Below, piece by piece: positions 8,577 to 15,606 of a stretch of 64,000 nt of DNA. The position numbers and the translations under genes were made by a program. Source of the DNA: Alkalispirochaeta americana (lineage in GTDB: Bacteria > Spirochaetota > Spirochaetia > DSM-27196 > Alkalispirochaetaceae); contig NZ_FTMS01000015.1 in the NCBI RefSeq assembly GCF_900156105.1, positions 42,425 to 106,424 of the forward strand, read 5' to 3'. Positions within the stretch are counted from its first letter, which is position 1, and each line of letters opens with the position of its first letter. Under the pieces are notes generated by a model. It had not been told where the DNA came from. It saw only the letters and a list, made by a program, of their open reading frames with translations, and did not search any database.

Positions 8577-10366
8577 CAGATCAAATTCTCCATAATAAAG
8601 GCCCGTCGTTCCGGAGTGTTCTTTCCCATAAAAAAGGTCAGGGTCTCCTGAATATCCTTGATGGTTTTCAGATTCACCGGGACAATCCGCATGTCCTCGC
8701 CGATGAACTGACCGAACTCCCGGGGTGATATTTCGCCGAGCCCCTTGAAGCGGGTTACCTCGGCGCCCCGGATTTCCTGGACCGCCCGGGCCCGTTCAGC
8801 TTCGGAGTAGCAGTAGCGTGTTTCCTTCTTGTTTCGGACCCGGAACAGGGGCGTCTCAAGGATGTACATGTGATTTGCCACGACCAGTTCCTCAAAATAC
8901 TGGAGGAAGAAAGTAAGCAGAAGATTCCTGATATGAAACCCGTCGTGATCGGCGTCGGTGGCGATAACGATTCGCTGGTAGCGCAAAGTGGCCACGTCTT
9001 CTTCGATTCCCAGGGCCATCATCATGTTGTAGAGCTCTTCGTTACGGTAGATCTCGCCCCGCTTCTTCGCATACATGTTCTGGGGCTTTCCCCGGAGTGA
9101 AAAAATCGCCTGGGTGTAAACATCGCGTGCCCCTACCATGCTCCCCGTTGCGCTGTCTCCCTCGGTGATGAAGATCGTGCTCTCTTCGCCGCGCTTGTCC
9201 CGATCGCCCCGGTGAAACTTGCAATCCTTCAACTTGGGAATCTTCAGGGAGATACGCTTCGCGGCCTCCCGGCTCTCTTTTCGGACAGTATTAAGCTCCT
9301 TGCGAAGTTTCTCGTTCTGGGTGATCTTTGCTTCCAGTTTTTTGGCAGCCCCCTGGTTGCGAAAGAGGAAATCCGCCACGGCCTCCCGGACCTGGTTCAC
9401 GATCCATCCGCGGATGTCAGAGTTACCCAACTTGTTTTTTGTCTGTCCCTCGAACTGGGGCTCCTTGAGCCGCACCGCTACAGCCCCGGCGATCCCCTCC
9501 CGGACATCCTCTCCGGCGTAGTTCTTCTTGAAAAACTCGTTGACACCCTTGAGCACTCCTTCGCGGAAGGCACTCTGATGGGTTCCTCCGTCAGCGGTAA
9601 ACTGGCCGTTCACAAAGGAGAAGTAGGTTTCTCCGTAATTGGAAGTGTGGGTGAGGGCGAATTCCAGACGTTCATCCCGATAATGAGCAATTCCGTAGAG
9701 TTCTGCATCGCCCACCTCATTGGCCAGCAGATCTTTCAATCCTCCGTTGGAAAAAATCTTCTGTTTGTTATAGAGGATCGCAAGTCCCGCGTTGAGATAC
9801 GCGTAGTTCCACAGTCGCTGGAGGATAAACTCCTCGTTGAACTGATACTCCCCGAAGAGACTGTGATCCGGCCTGAACTGAACCCAGGTGCCGTCTTTCT
9901 GACTGCTTTTCTTCCCCTGGCGATGTTTTTTGAGAACCCCCGCAGCGAAGATCGCCTCGGCCCAGGCACCGTCACGGAAGCTGACAGCGTGAAAATGCTC
10001 CGACAGGGCGTTTACCGCCTTGGTCCCCACTCCGTTCAACCCCACGGAGAACTGGAAGACCTCGTCGTTGTATTTTGCCCCGGTATTGATCTGACTTACC
10101 GCATCTTTCAACTTTCCCAGGGGGATCCCCCGGCCATAGTCACGAACCGTAATCGTTCCGTCGTCATCACGCTTGATCTCGATCTTCCGACCGTGGCCCA
10201 TGATAAACTCGTCGATCGCGTTGTCCACGATCTCCTTGATCAGGATGTAGATTCCATCTTCAAAATTGCTGCCATCCCCCAAGCGCCCCACATACATCCC
10301 GCTACGCAGACGTATGTGATCCAGGCTGGAGAGGGTTTTGATCGAATTCTCGTCGTACTTCGTCAT
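8576..10366 (-). CDS. parE: DNA topoisomerase IV subunit B
   Basis: The ATPase subunit of topoisomerase IV. The GHKL ATP-binding motifs are present (EIVDNAIDEF near residues 44-53, DYGRGIPLG near 75), then a transducer domain and a TOPRIM domain with EGDSATGS (near 400) and ATDADHDG (near 470) holding the metal-binding acidic residues. About 596 residues, usual for ParE. I chose the ATG at 10366 (MTKYDEN) on homology; the frame extends 6 codons further to a GTG. Neither start has a ribosome binding site, but TATCTT lies 8 nt before this ATG, compatible with a leaderless transcript. Heads the parE-parC operon. Confidence 0.92.
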   Translation of the reverse strand: MTKYDENSIKTLSSLDHIRLRSGMYVGRLGDGSNFEDGIYILIKEIVDNAIDEFIMGHGRKIEIKRDDDGTITVRDYGRGIPLGKLKDAVSQINTGAKYNDEVFQFSVGLNGVGTKAVNALSEHFHAVSFRDGAWAEAIFAAGVLKKHRQGKKSSQKDGTWVQFRPDHSLFGEYQFNEEFILQRLWNYAYLNAGLAILYNKQKIFSNGGLKDLLANEVGDAELYGIAHYRDERLEFALTHTSNYGETYFSFVNGQFTADGGTHQSAFREGVLKGVNEFFKKNYAGEDVREGIAGAVAVRLKEPQFEGQTKNKLGNSDIRGWIVNQVREAVADFLFRNQGAAKKLEAKITQNEKLRKELNTVRKESREAAKRISLKIPKLKDCKFHRGDRDKRGEESTIFITEGDSATGSMVGARDVYTQAIFSLRGKPQNMYAKKRGEIYRNEELYNMMMALGIEEDVATLRYQRIVIATDADHDGFHIRNLLLTFFLQYFEELVVANHMYILETPLFRVRNKKETRYCYSEAERARAVQEIRGAEVTRFKGLGEISPREFGQFIGEDMRIVPVNLKTIKDIQETLTFFMGKNTPERRAFIMENLI

Positions 10367-10374
10367 CGCACAGG

Positions 10375-10380
10375 AAGATA
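10375..10380 (-). promoter_or_regulatory. Possible -10 of parE, 8 nt before the ATG
   Basis: TATCTT on the minus strand, 8 nt upstream of the start codon, with no ribosome binding site. No convincing -35 at 17 bp (TGACCA), so this is the weakest member of the leaderless set described in the findings. Confidence 0.35.
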
Positions 10381-10425
10381 TCACATTCCGACCGGGGTGG
10401 TCACCGTCCCTCCCTTGTTACTCCT

Positions 10426-10464
10426 GGGGCTCGAGCCCCTGGTTTGGCGTCTCTGGTTTGGCGT
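10426..10464. repeat. Palindrome plus two 14-bp-spaced direct repeats between parE and a lipoprotein gene
   Basis: A perfect 14-bp palindrome GGGGCTCGAGCCCC (10426-10439) abuts two copies of CTGGTTTGGCGT starting at 10439 and 10453, a 14-bp period. The second copy lies inside the spacer of a plausible plus-strand promoter (TTGGCG 10444-10449, 17 bp, TATTAT 10467-10472). Could be an operator or simple slippage. Confidence 0.5.
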
Positions 10465-10567
10465 ATTATTATTACTATCCATGGTGTGTCCCGTGAATGA
10501 AAGGGTCCTGCAAGGCAGGCCCGGTTGGTTCTGGTTCTTCTTCAACGATCCATCCCTCAGGGGTCTG

Positions 10568-10975
10568 ATGGTCACCTGTCGGCACATCACGGGGATTGCT
10601 CCTGCCTTTGCACTGGCCCTGATCATCCTCCTGGGAAGCTGCACAACTCCGGGGGGTGCCGCTGATCAGGAATCCCGGCAGGGTGTTCTTCCCGACGAGG
10701 ATGTCACCCTGGACGAGGACGACCCGGAACCGCTCCTCACCATAACCGCGATCATTCTGGAGCTCCACTGGACGACCCCCCGAACACAACTCATCCTGGA
10801 TCACTCGCCCTTGCTCAAGAGGGTCTTTGCCGGAGATCCCCAGGTGGTTTCCTTTGCCGATCGGGATCCCCGGCGATCGACACGCCTGGTCTTCCGTTTT
10901 CACGTGAACACCACCGCCGCGCCGCCCTTTGTTTCTGATCCCGACCGCTTTATCAATCCCCAGCTTTACGAATAG
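10568..10975 (+). CDS. Predicted lipoprotein, unknown function
   Basis: A 135-residue protein with a textbook lipoprotein signal: a short basic start, a hydrophobic run and ILLGSC with the lipid-modified cysteine at residue 25. The mature part is acidic at first (PDEDVTLDEDDPEP), then about 90 residues with no family I recognise. I chose the ATG at 10568, preceded by CAGGGG. The same frame has an ATG at 10481, placed 8 nt after a TATTAT box, which would add 29 residues in front of the signal peptide; that seems less likely. A long open frame antisense to parE runs into this gene and should not be taken as its 5' part. Confidence 0.7.
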   Translation: MVTCRHITGIAPAFALALIILLGSCTTPGGAADQESRQGVLPDEDVTLDEDDPEPLLTITAIILELHWTTPRTQLILDHSPLLKRVFAGDPQVVSFADRDPRRSTRLVFRFHVNTTAAPPFVSDPDRFINPQLYE

Positions 10976-11050
10976 CTCCCCGCAATACCCCGGAGAAGAG
11001 CCTCCGCCACGCCGGGACACCGCACCGGGGCTATATCTCCCGGGTATCCC

Positions 11051-11080
11051 TTGAAAATCATGAGAAAAAAGAACTACCTT
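11051..11080 (+). promoter_or_regulatory. Promoter of the glutaredoxin-like gene, leaderless arrangement
   Basis: TTGAAA (11051-11056), 18-bp spacer, TACCTT (11075-11080), then only 6 nt to the GTG start at 11087. No ribosome binding site is available between the expected transcription start and the GTG. Confidence 0.55.
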
Positions 11081-11086
11081 TAGGGT

Positions 11087-11395
11087 GTGGAAAAAGCAAT
11101 AGATTCTCTTACGTTCGAAACAGTGGATGGCCCCCTGAGGGATCACGAGGTAACGGTTTTTTCTCTCTCTACCTGCGCCTTCTGTCACAAGGCGATTGAT
11201 TTTCTCACCACGTCGGGCGTCCAGTTCCAGTACATTCACCTGGACCTGATCGACCAATCGACAAAGCGCGCGGTGAAGCGGGAACTTTCGGACCGCTTTG
11301 ACAACGTCGTGGTCTTTCCGATTCTCGTGGTGGATCATCAACGGGCATTCTCCGGATTTACCGAATCGGTCTGGACACGAGCCCTGGATCTCTAG
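11087..11395 (+). CDS. Glutaredoxin-like thiol-disulfide protein
   Basis: A 102-residue thioredoxin-fold protein. VTVFSLSTCAFCHKAIDFL carries a CxxC (CAFC) at the end of the first strand as in glutaredoxins, followed by a second strand (FQYIHLDLI) and FPILVVDHQRAFSGF, where the conserved cis-proline (FP) precedes the glutathione-site loop. It likely exchanges electrons with the FTR-like protein encoded 27 bp downstream, so the pair would form a redox module. Partner and substrate are inference. The start is GTG, 6 nt after a -10-like TACCTT. Confidence 0.8.
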   Translation: MEKAIDSLTFETVDGPLRDHEVTVFSLSTCAFCHKAIDFLTTSGVQFQYIHLDLIDQSTKRAVKRELSDRFDNVVVFPILVVDHQRAFSGFTESVWTRALDL

Positions 11396-11422
11396 GTCTG
11401 AGGACCTTTCAGGAGGGCCCCT

Positions 11423-11755
11423 GTGAAGCAGCGAACTGTCGAGGAAACACAGCATTTTATTGATAAAGCCGCCCGACATTACGGGTGGGTCCCGGTGGGA
11501 GATGCGCAATTCCGGCAACGGATTGCTCAAGGCCTTACCGACAATGTAAACCGCTACGGCTACTACCTCTGTCCATGCCGGGACGGAGAGGGCCTCCGCC
11601 AGGAAGACCGGGACATCATCTGTCCGTGCACATACGCTGCCCCGGACATCGCCGACTACGGACAATGCTTCTGCGGACTCTTTCTCTCCCCCGAAAAATC
11701 CCGGGAGGGAGGCGATGTCTCCCAGATCCCCGAAAGACGCCCCCTGGAACGGTAA
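11423..11755 (+). CDS. Ferredoxin-thioredoxin reductase catalytic chain-like protein
   Basis: A 110-residue protein with the cysteine pattern of the FTR catalytic subunit: CPC, CPC and a final CxC (YYLCPCRDG, IICPCTY, QCFCGLF). In chloroplast FTR these bind a [4Fe-4S] cluster next to a redox-active disulfide and pass ferredoxin electrons to thioredoxin. Here the spacing is CPC-x14-CPC-x12-CFC rather than CPC-x16-CPC-x8-CHC, and the histidine of CHC is phenylalanine. This looks like the bacterial non-photosynthetic type. No variable FTR subunit is nearby. The GTG start has a strong AGGAGG 7-8 nt upstream. The glutaredoxin-like gene directly upstream is its probable partner. Confidence 0.85.
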   Translation: MKQRTVEETQHFIDKAARHYGWVPVGDAQFRQRIAQGLTDNVNRYGYYLCPCRDGEGLRQEDRDIICPCTYAAPDIADYGQCFCGLFLSPEKSREGGDVSQIPERRPLER

Positions 11756-11784
11756 GCTCCTGTTCCGGGCCTGGCGCCTCCTGG

Positions 11785-11855
11785 TCTGGCCCTTTTATCT
11801 GGGCCCTTTTATCTGGGCCCTTTTATCTGGGCCCTTTTTGTCTGGGCCTTTTTTC
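11785..11855. repeat. Tandem repeat of a ~14-bp unit between convergent genes
   Basis: Five head-to-tail units of TCTGGGCCCTTTTA (lengths 13, 14, 14, 15 and a degenerate last copy). Each unit contains the palindrome GGGCCC next to a T-run. It lies between the 3' ends of the FTR-like gene and the RelA/TPR gene, so it may act as a terminator for the plus-strand operon, but it is primarily a slippage-prone microsatellite. Confidence 0.85.
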
Positions 11856-11859
11856 GTTC

Positions 11860-13092
11860 TCAGCTCTTTTCCTGGCCAGCGGGAAGCTCGTGAAGTTCCC
11901 GGAGCAGCTCCCCGGCGGCGGGGTTGTCGGGCTCCAGCTTCAAGACAAACTGGCAATCCGCCAGGGCCGTCTCCTGCTCTCCCATCTCGCGATACAGCTC
12001 GGCCCGGGCAATCCTCGAATCCACGTGGTACGGGTCGTACTCCAGGCAACGCGAGAAATCTGTCAGAGCCTCTTCTGTTTTCCCTTGAGCCCGATACACC
12101 ACCCCCCGATAGTGATAAGCCTTGGTGGTCTTGGGAGATATCTTGATGGTGGCGGTGAAATCTTCCACAGCTCCGGCTGTATCCTGGACCGCAAAGCGGG
12201 CCATACCCCGGTGGGTGTAAATGATGGCGCTCACATACGGCTCGGGCTGGTAGGCCAGGATATCGCCATAGACCCGAATAGCCGACTTGTAGTCCTTCTG
12301 GCTGTGGAAGTGCAACGCCCTGATCAACATGGTGTCAATGGTATCACTCCCGGTATGAATCGGGTCCTCGCCCTCGGAACCGTTTCCGGAAGCGCTCTTG
12401 CTACCGGACAGCTCCCCCAGCTGGGACCAGAAGGTGGCCCGACGACGCATTAATTTCCGGCTCATGGTGCGCTGATAGTCACGAATTTCCTGAAAAATAA
12501 TATCCGAGAGCGTCAGGTTTGCATTGAGCGCCGCCAGCTTGCGCCGCAACTTTGTGTCCAGGGGAGTCAATTCGGCCTTGTACACAAGCTCGTGCTCCAC
12601 CTCGGCCCAGGCATCCTGAAGAATCGTCCGAAGCTGCACCTCGCAAATCCAGCGCCGATCCAGATGAAAGCTGTCGCGAATATCCCGGGGCAACTCGATC
12701 AGGAGATGTACCGAGCTGTAGCCGAACTCGGTCTCCCCCAGATGAGCGCCTTTCCGCTCCACCTCGGTGATCTCGAAGGCTCCACGGAGCGCCTCCTCCA
12801 CCACGGTGAGCTCCTCCACAAAGGGACAGACCACGCGAACCCCCAGGAGATCGGTAATAAGCACATCCCCGCCGGGGCCGCTCTCGCGGGAACGGCGCAA
12901 GAGTTTTTCGTAGAAGCTGTCAAAGGACTTGATGCGGTATTTCAAGGTGGGGCTGCTGATCTCGGCCGACGCCAGGGCAACTTTTATTCGCCGTTGCATC
13001 TCGTGCAAAGCCTTTTCCAAAGCACATGCCTGATGCTCATACTGGTACTGGAGCTCCCGACGAGAAGGGAGCGGCAACGTTAAGCAGTACAT
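11860..13092 (-). CDS. RelA/SpoT-type nucleotidyltransferase fused to TPR repeats
   Basis: A 410-residue protein. Residues about 15-200 are a (p)ppGpp synthetase domain with the expected motifs: RIKSFDSFYEKL (53-64), DLLGVRVVC (81-89), GYSSVHLLI (124-132) and EVQLRTILQDAWAEVEH (151-167). The catalytic residues look intact and there is no HD hydrolase, TGS or ACT domain, so this is a small alarmone synthetase type. Residues about 255-405 are three or four TPR units (AIIYTHRGMARFAVQDTAGAVEDF, AYHYRGVVYRAQGKTEEALTDF, SRIARAELYREMGEQETALADC). TPRs suggest control by a protein partner. The ATG at 13092 follows an extended -10 (TGTTATAAT) by 6 nt and has no ribosome binding site; upstream TTG codons in frame are not used in my reading. 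Confidence 0.87.
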   Translation of the reverse strand: MYCLTLPLPSRRELQYQYEHQACALEKALHEMQRRIKVALASAEISSPTLKYRIKSFDSFYEKLLRRSRESGPGGDVLITDLLGVRVVCPFVEELTVVEEALRGAFEITEVERKGAHLGETEFGYSSVHLLIELPRDIRDSFHLDRRWICEVQLRTILQDAWAEVEHELVYKAELTPLDTKLRRKLAALNANLTLSDIIFQEIRDYQRTMSRKLMRRRATFWSQLGELSGSKSASGNGSEGEDPIHTGSDTIDTMLIRALHFHSQKDYKSAIRVYGDILAYQPEPYVSAIIYTHRGMARFAVQDTAGAVEDFTATIKISPKTTKAYHYRGVVYRAQGKTEEALTDFSRCLEYDPYHVDSRIARAELYREMGEQETALADCQFVLKLEPDNPAAGELLRELHELPAGQEKS

Positions 13093-13098
13093 TGCCCC

Positions 13099-13107
13099 AT
13101 TATAACA
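13099..13107 (-). promoter_or_regulatory. Extended -10 promoter 6 nt before the RelA/TPR start codon
   Basis: TGT-TATAAT, a consensus -10 with the TGn extension, ends 6 nt before the ATG. The -35 region is poor, which an extended -10 can tolerate. It overlaps a divergent promoter for the AI-2E-family gene (TTGCCC, 17 bp, TACAAT on the plus strand, about 13092-13120), so the two genes share one compact control region. Confidence 0.65.
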
Positions 13108-13144
13108 CGCACAGTACAATTAGAACGAGGAGGAAGAGAAAAAG

Positions 13145-14230
13145 ATGAAGAAATTTGACAATCTTTTACCGGAAATTATATTCCTTCTGGTTCTCACGGC
13201 CTTTTCCCTGGCTTTTTTTCGCCTCATGAGTCCTTTTTTGCTTAGCGCCTTTCTGGCAGTCGTTCTGGCAAATCTCTTCTGGCCCATCTTTGACAGGATT
13301 TCCCGGCGTTTCGGCAAACCCCGTCTGGCAGCAGCCCTCACCACGGGGCTAATCATTCTGATTGTTATTATTCCTGCGGGAACCGTCACAGCTCTGGTGG
13401 CTGCAGAAGTTATCGAACTGGTGGGGATCTTCCGCCGACAGTGGGGCGAAACCCCGGTGACCGAACTTCTGACCATCCTTCAGGAGCATGTGGCTGCCCT
13501 CCCCCTCATTAGAAGCGTTCTGGCCTATCTGCCGGAGGAGGAAGTTGCCAGAGCTTTTGAAGAGACCTTCCGGGCCTCGGGGGATCATCTTCTGCGCATG
13601 GCCCGGCGGTACCTGGGAAGCGTCTCCACAGGACTTTTCAAGTTCCTTATCACTATCCTGCTGACCTTCTTTTTTATCCTCGATGGCCCGCGTATGGTTC
13701 ACCGCATCAAGGAGTTTCTCCCCCTGAGCGATCACAATATCGATCAGATAACAAGCGAGACGGTGAACACCATCGGCGCCACCCTGGCCAGCACCGTTTT
13801 TCTGGGAATCCTCGAGGGAGCCATGACAACAATTCTTTTTCTCTCCCTGGGACTCCCCAGCCCCTTTCTCTGGGGAGTGGTCACCATGGTTCTCTCCATG
13901 ATACCGCTGGTGGGGACGAACCTCATTCTTCTTCCGGCCGGAATCTTGTCGATCCTCCTGGGCCGTCCCCTGGCAGGGTTCATCATTATCTGTGTGGGCG
14001 CCGGGATAGTAGGTATCAACCAGAACATTATTCGCCCAAAACTTGTGGGAAACCGGACCGGGCTACACCCTGCCCTGGCCCTCCTTTCAACAATCGGAGG
14101 GCTGGCCCACCTGGGGCTGATCGGCTTCCTGGTGGGTCCCGTGGCTGCGTCGCTCTTCATTGTTACCTGGAGGCAGTTCGGGAAGCGCTACGAGCGCATC
14201 CTGGCCGAGAAAAACACGCCCCTTCTGTAG
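13145..14230 (+). CDS. AI-2E family (PerM/YdiK-type) membrane transporter
   Basis: A 361-residue membrane protein of the AI-2E exporter/PerM superfamily: two N-terminal hydrophobic segments (ALNLFWPIFDRISRRFGKPRLAA-like loop), a central amphipathic domain, then about five more TM segments, including GVVTMVLSMIPLVGTNLILLPAG and IIRPKLVGNRTGLHPALALLSTIGG, the family's best-conserved stretch. Members export small molecules or exchange Na+/H+; the substrate here cannot be told. The ATG follows GAGGAGGAAGAG. Divergent from the RelA/TPR gene with overlapping promoters. Confidence 0.88.
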   Translation: MKKFDNLLPEIIFLLVLTAFSLAFFRLMSPFLLSAFLAVVLANLFWPIFDRISRRFGKPRLAAALTTGLIILIVIIPAGTVTALVAAEVIELVGIFRRQWGETPVTELLTILQEHVAALPLIRSVLAYLPEEEVARAFEETFRASGDHLLRMARRYLGSVSTGLFKFLITILLTFFFILDGPRMVHRIKEFLPLSDHNIDQITSETVNTIGATLASTVFLGILEGAMTTILFLSLGLPSPFLWGVVTMVLSMIPLVGTNLILLPAGILSILLGRPLAGFIIICVGAGIVGINQNIIRPKLVGNRTGLHPALALLSTIGGLAHLGLIGFLVGPVAASLFIVTWRQFGKRYERILAEKNTPLL

Positions 14231-14257
14231 GCCCCCGCCTCTTTCCAAAACTCTGTC

Positions 14258-14845
14258 TCAAATTCCTGCCATACTCCGCAGGTGTGTCTCCACTTCGCCC
14301 AGGGCCCGCTGGTATTGCTCCTGGAGATTCCCCAGGTGATCCTGAAGGAGCTTGGCGAACTCCGGGTCCTGGGATGCCTCAAGCCGCACGGGACGGCCAT
14401 ACTGTTGGGACAGTTGCTGCTCCCGCTGTTTGAGGCGGGGGCCATACTGCTCCGTGAGCCCCTCTATCAATTGATTTCGATCCTGGAGATAGCGCGAGAA
14501 GAACTCCCGTACTTGCTGAAGTATCGCATCGACCATGGACCGGTCCCGCGACAATTCCTTCATCACCGTCGCAAGTTCATCGAGCCGAGCCAGGTCGCGC
14601 TCCTCCTGCGGAAGCACCAAGTTGCTCCGTACCGCCTCAAAAAGGCCTTCCTTCACCCAGACCAACTCGTTCTTGGGGAAGGCTTTCAGAGCCTTCTTGA
14701 GCTGAAAATCGGGGTCCTTTCGGAGGGTCGCGAGCATCTTCCGCCCCTCGTTCCGTGCCTCATGCTTCCGAACCGCCTCGGGGTCTCCCTGGATATCCCT
14801 GGTCTTTTCCAGGGCGATCTCCAGTGCTGATTTTATCTCTGCCAT
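14258..14845 (-). CDS. Conserved spirochaetal protein, unknown function
   Basis: A 195-residue, highly charged and probably mostly helical protein starting MAEIKSALEIALEKTRDI. I recall similar proteins with this N-terminus in Treponema and relatives, where they are annotated as hypothetical. There is no signal peptide or TM segment. Stretches such as RDRSMVDAILQQVREFFSRYLQDRNQLIEGL and RLKQREQQL suggest coiled coils. The ATG at 14845 was chosen because the longer frame (to 14923) adds an unrelated stretch and because TATACT lies 6 nt upstream. There is no ribosome binding site. Divergent from radC. Confidence 0.72.
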   Translation of the reverse strand: MAEIKSALEIALEKTRDIQGDPEAVRKHEARNEGRKMLATLRKDPDFQLKKALKAFPKNELVWVKEGLFEAVRSNLVLPQEERDLARLDELATVMKELSRDRSMVDAILQQVREFFSRYLQDRNQLIEGLTEQYGPRLKQREQQLSQQYGRPVRLEASQDPEFAKLLQDHLGNLQEQYQRALGEVETHLRSMAGI

Positions 14846-14851
14846 GAACCA

Positions 14852-14857
14852 AGTATA
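14852..14857 (-). promoter_or_regulatory. -10 element 6 nt before the start of the 195-residue protein gene
   Basis: TATACT on the minus strand, 6 nt from the ATG. The hexamer 17 bp upstream is TTTTGC; TTGCGA at 15 bp is an alternative. Part of the leaderless set. Confidence 0.5.
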
Positions 14858-14943
14858 CAGAAAAAAAGCGTTTCGCAAAAGCAGGACCGCTCTTTCTCCC
14901 GTCTCCGTAGGATGTGAAAGCAACGGGAAAAGAGGCCAAAGAG

Positions 14944-15606
14944 ATGGCCCGGTACATGGAACAGGTTAAAAACGGCTGCGGTCCTCGGGAACGACTTTTG
15001 GGAGAAGGTGCCCACGTTCTGAGCGATCAGGATCTTTTAGCGGTGGTCCTGGGAAGCGGCCACCAGGGATGCGGCGTCTTTGCCCTGGCCCAGCGGGTTC
15101 TGGGGGTGCTGGAAGAGAGCCAATTTCGGGCAACTCCCCAGGAGCTCATGTCAGTAAGCGGCGTTGGCCCCGCCAAGGCAACTCTTCTGGCAGCGGCAGT
15201 TGAGTTCTGCCGGCGCGTTCTGGCCCCCAGAAACTACCGGATACGTCACCCCTCCGACGCGGTACCGCTTCTTCAGCACTACGCCGATCGGAGACAGGAA
15301 CACTTTCTTGCGATCTCCCTGAACGGAGCTCACGAAGTCAACGCGGTACGAATCGTCTCGGTGGGGTTGGTGAACCGAACCCTGGTACACCCCAGGGAGG
15401 TTTTTGCCGATGCGCTCCAGGATCGGGCTGCTGCGATTATTGTGGCCCACAACCACCCCAGCGGAAACACCGATCCCAGTGCCGAGGACCGGGCAGTCAC
15501 CCGAACCCTCACCGAAGCGGGTGACATTTTGGGGATCCGCCTTCTGGATCATATCGTCTTCTCCTCCCAGGGCTACTACAGTTTCCGGGAGAATGACGAA
15601 CTTTAG
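14944..15606 (+). CDS. radC: RadC-type JAB/MPN domain protein
   Basis: A 220-residue RadC homologue. It has an N-terminal helix-hairpin-helix-like region ([22 protein letters not shown]) and a C-terminal JAMM metalloprotein domain with the metal site [14 protein letters not shown]. Despite its name, RadC has no proven DNA-repair role and its activity is unknown. I prefer the ATG at 14944 (MARYMEQ) with AGAGG in front; a GTG at 14914 would add 10 residues but overlaps a -10-like TAGGAT. The last 4 nt overlap the end of clpC, which converges from the other strand. Confidence 0.88.
   Translation: MARYMEQVKNGCGPRERLLGEGAHVLSDQDLLAVVLGSGHQGCGVFALAQRVLGVLEESQFRATPQELMSVSGVGPAKATLLAAAVEFCRRVLAPRNYRIRHPSDAVPLLQHYADRRQEHFLAISLNGAHEVNAVRIVSVGLVNRTLVHPREVFADALQDRAAAIIVAHNHPSGNTDPSAEDRAVTRTLTEAGDILGIRLLDHIVFSSQGYYSFRENDEL

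Noticed and set aside
6996..8651. 551-codon frame antisense to parC
   Set aside because: A shadow of parC: no domain, no ribosome binding site, low-complexity composition from reversed codons.
9212..10567. Long plus-strand open frame antisense to parE running into the lipoprotein gene
   Set aside because: It mirrors parE codons and shows no protein family features; only its last 135 codons, with a lipoprotein signal, look real.
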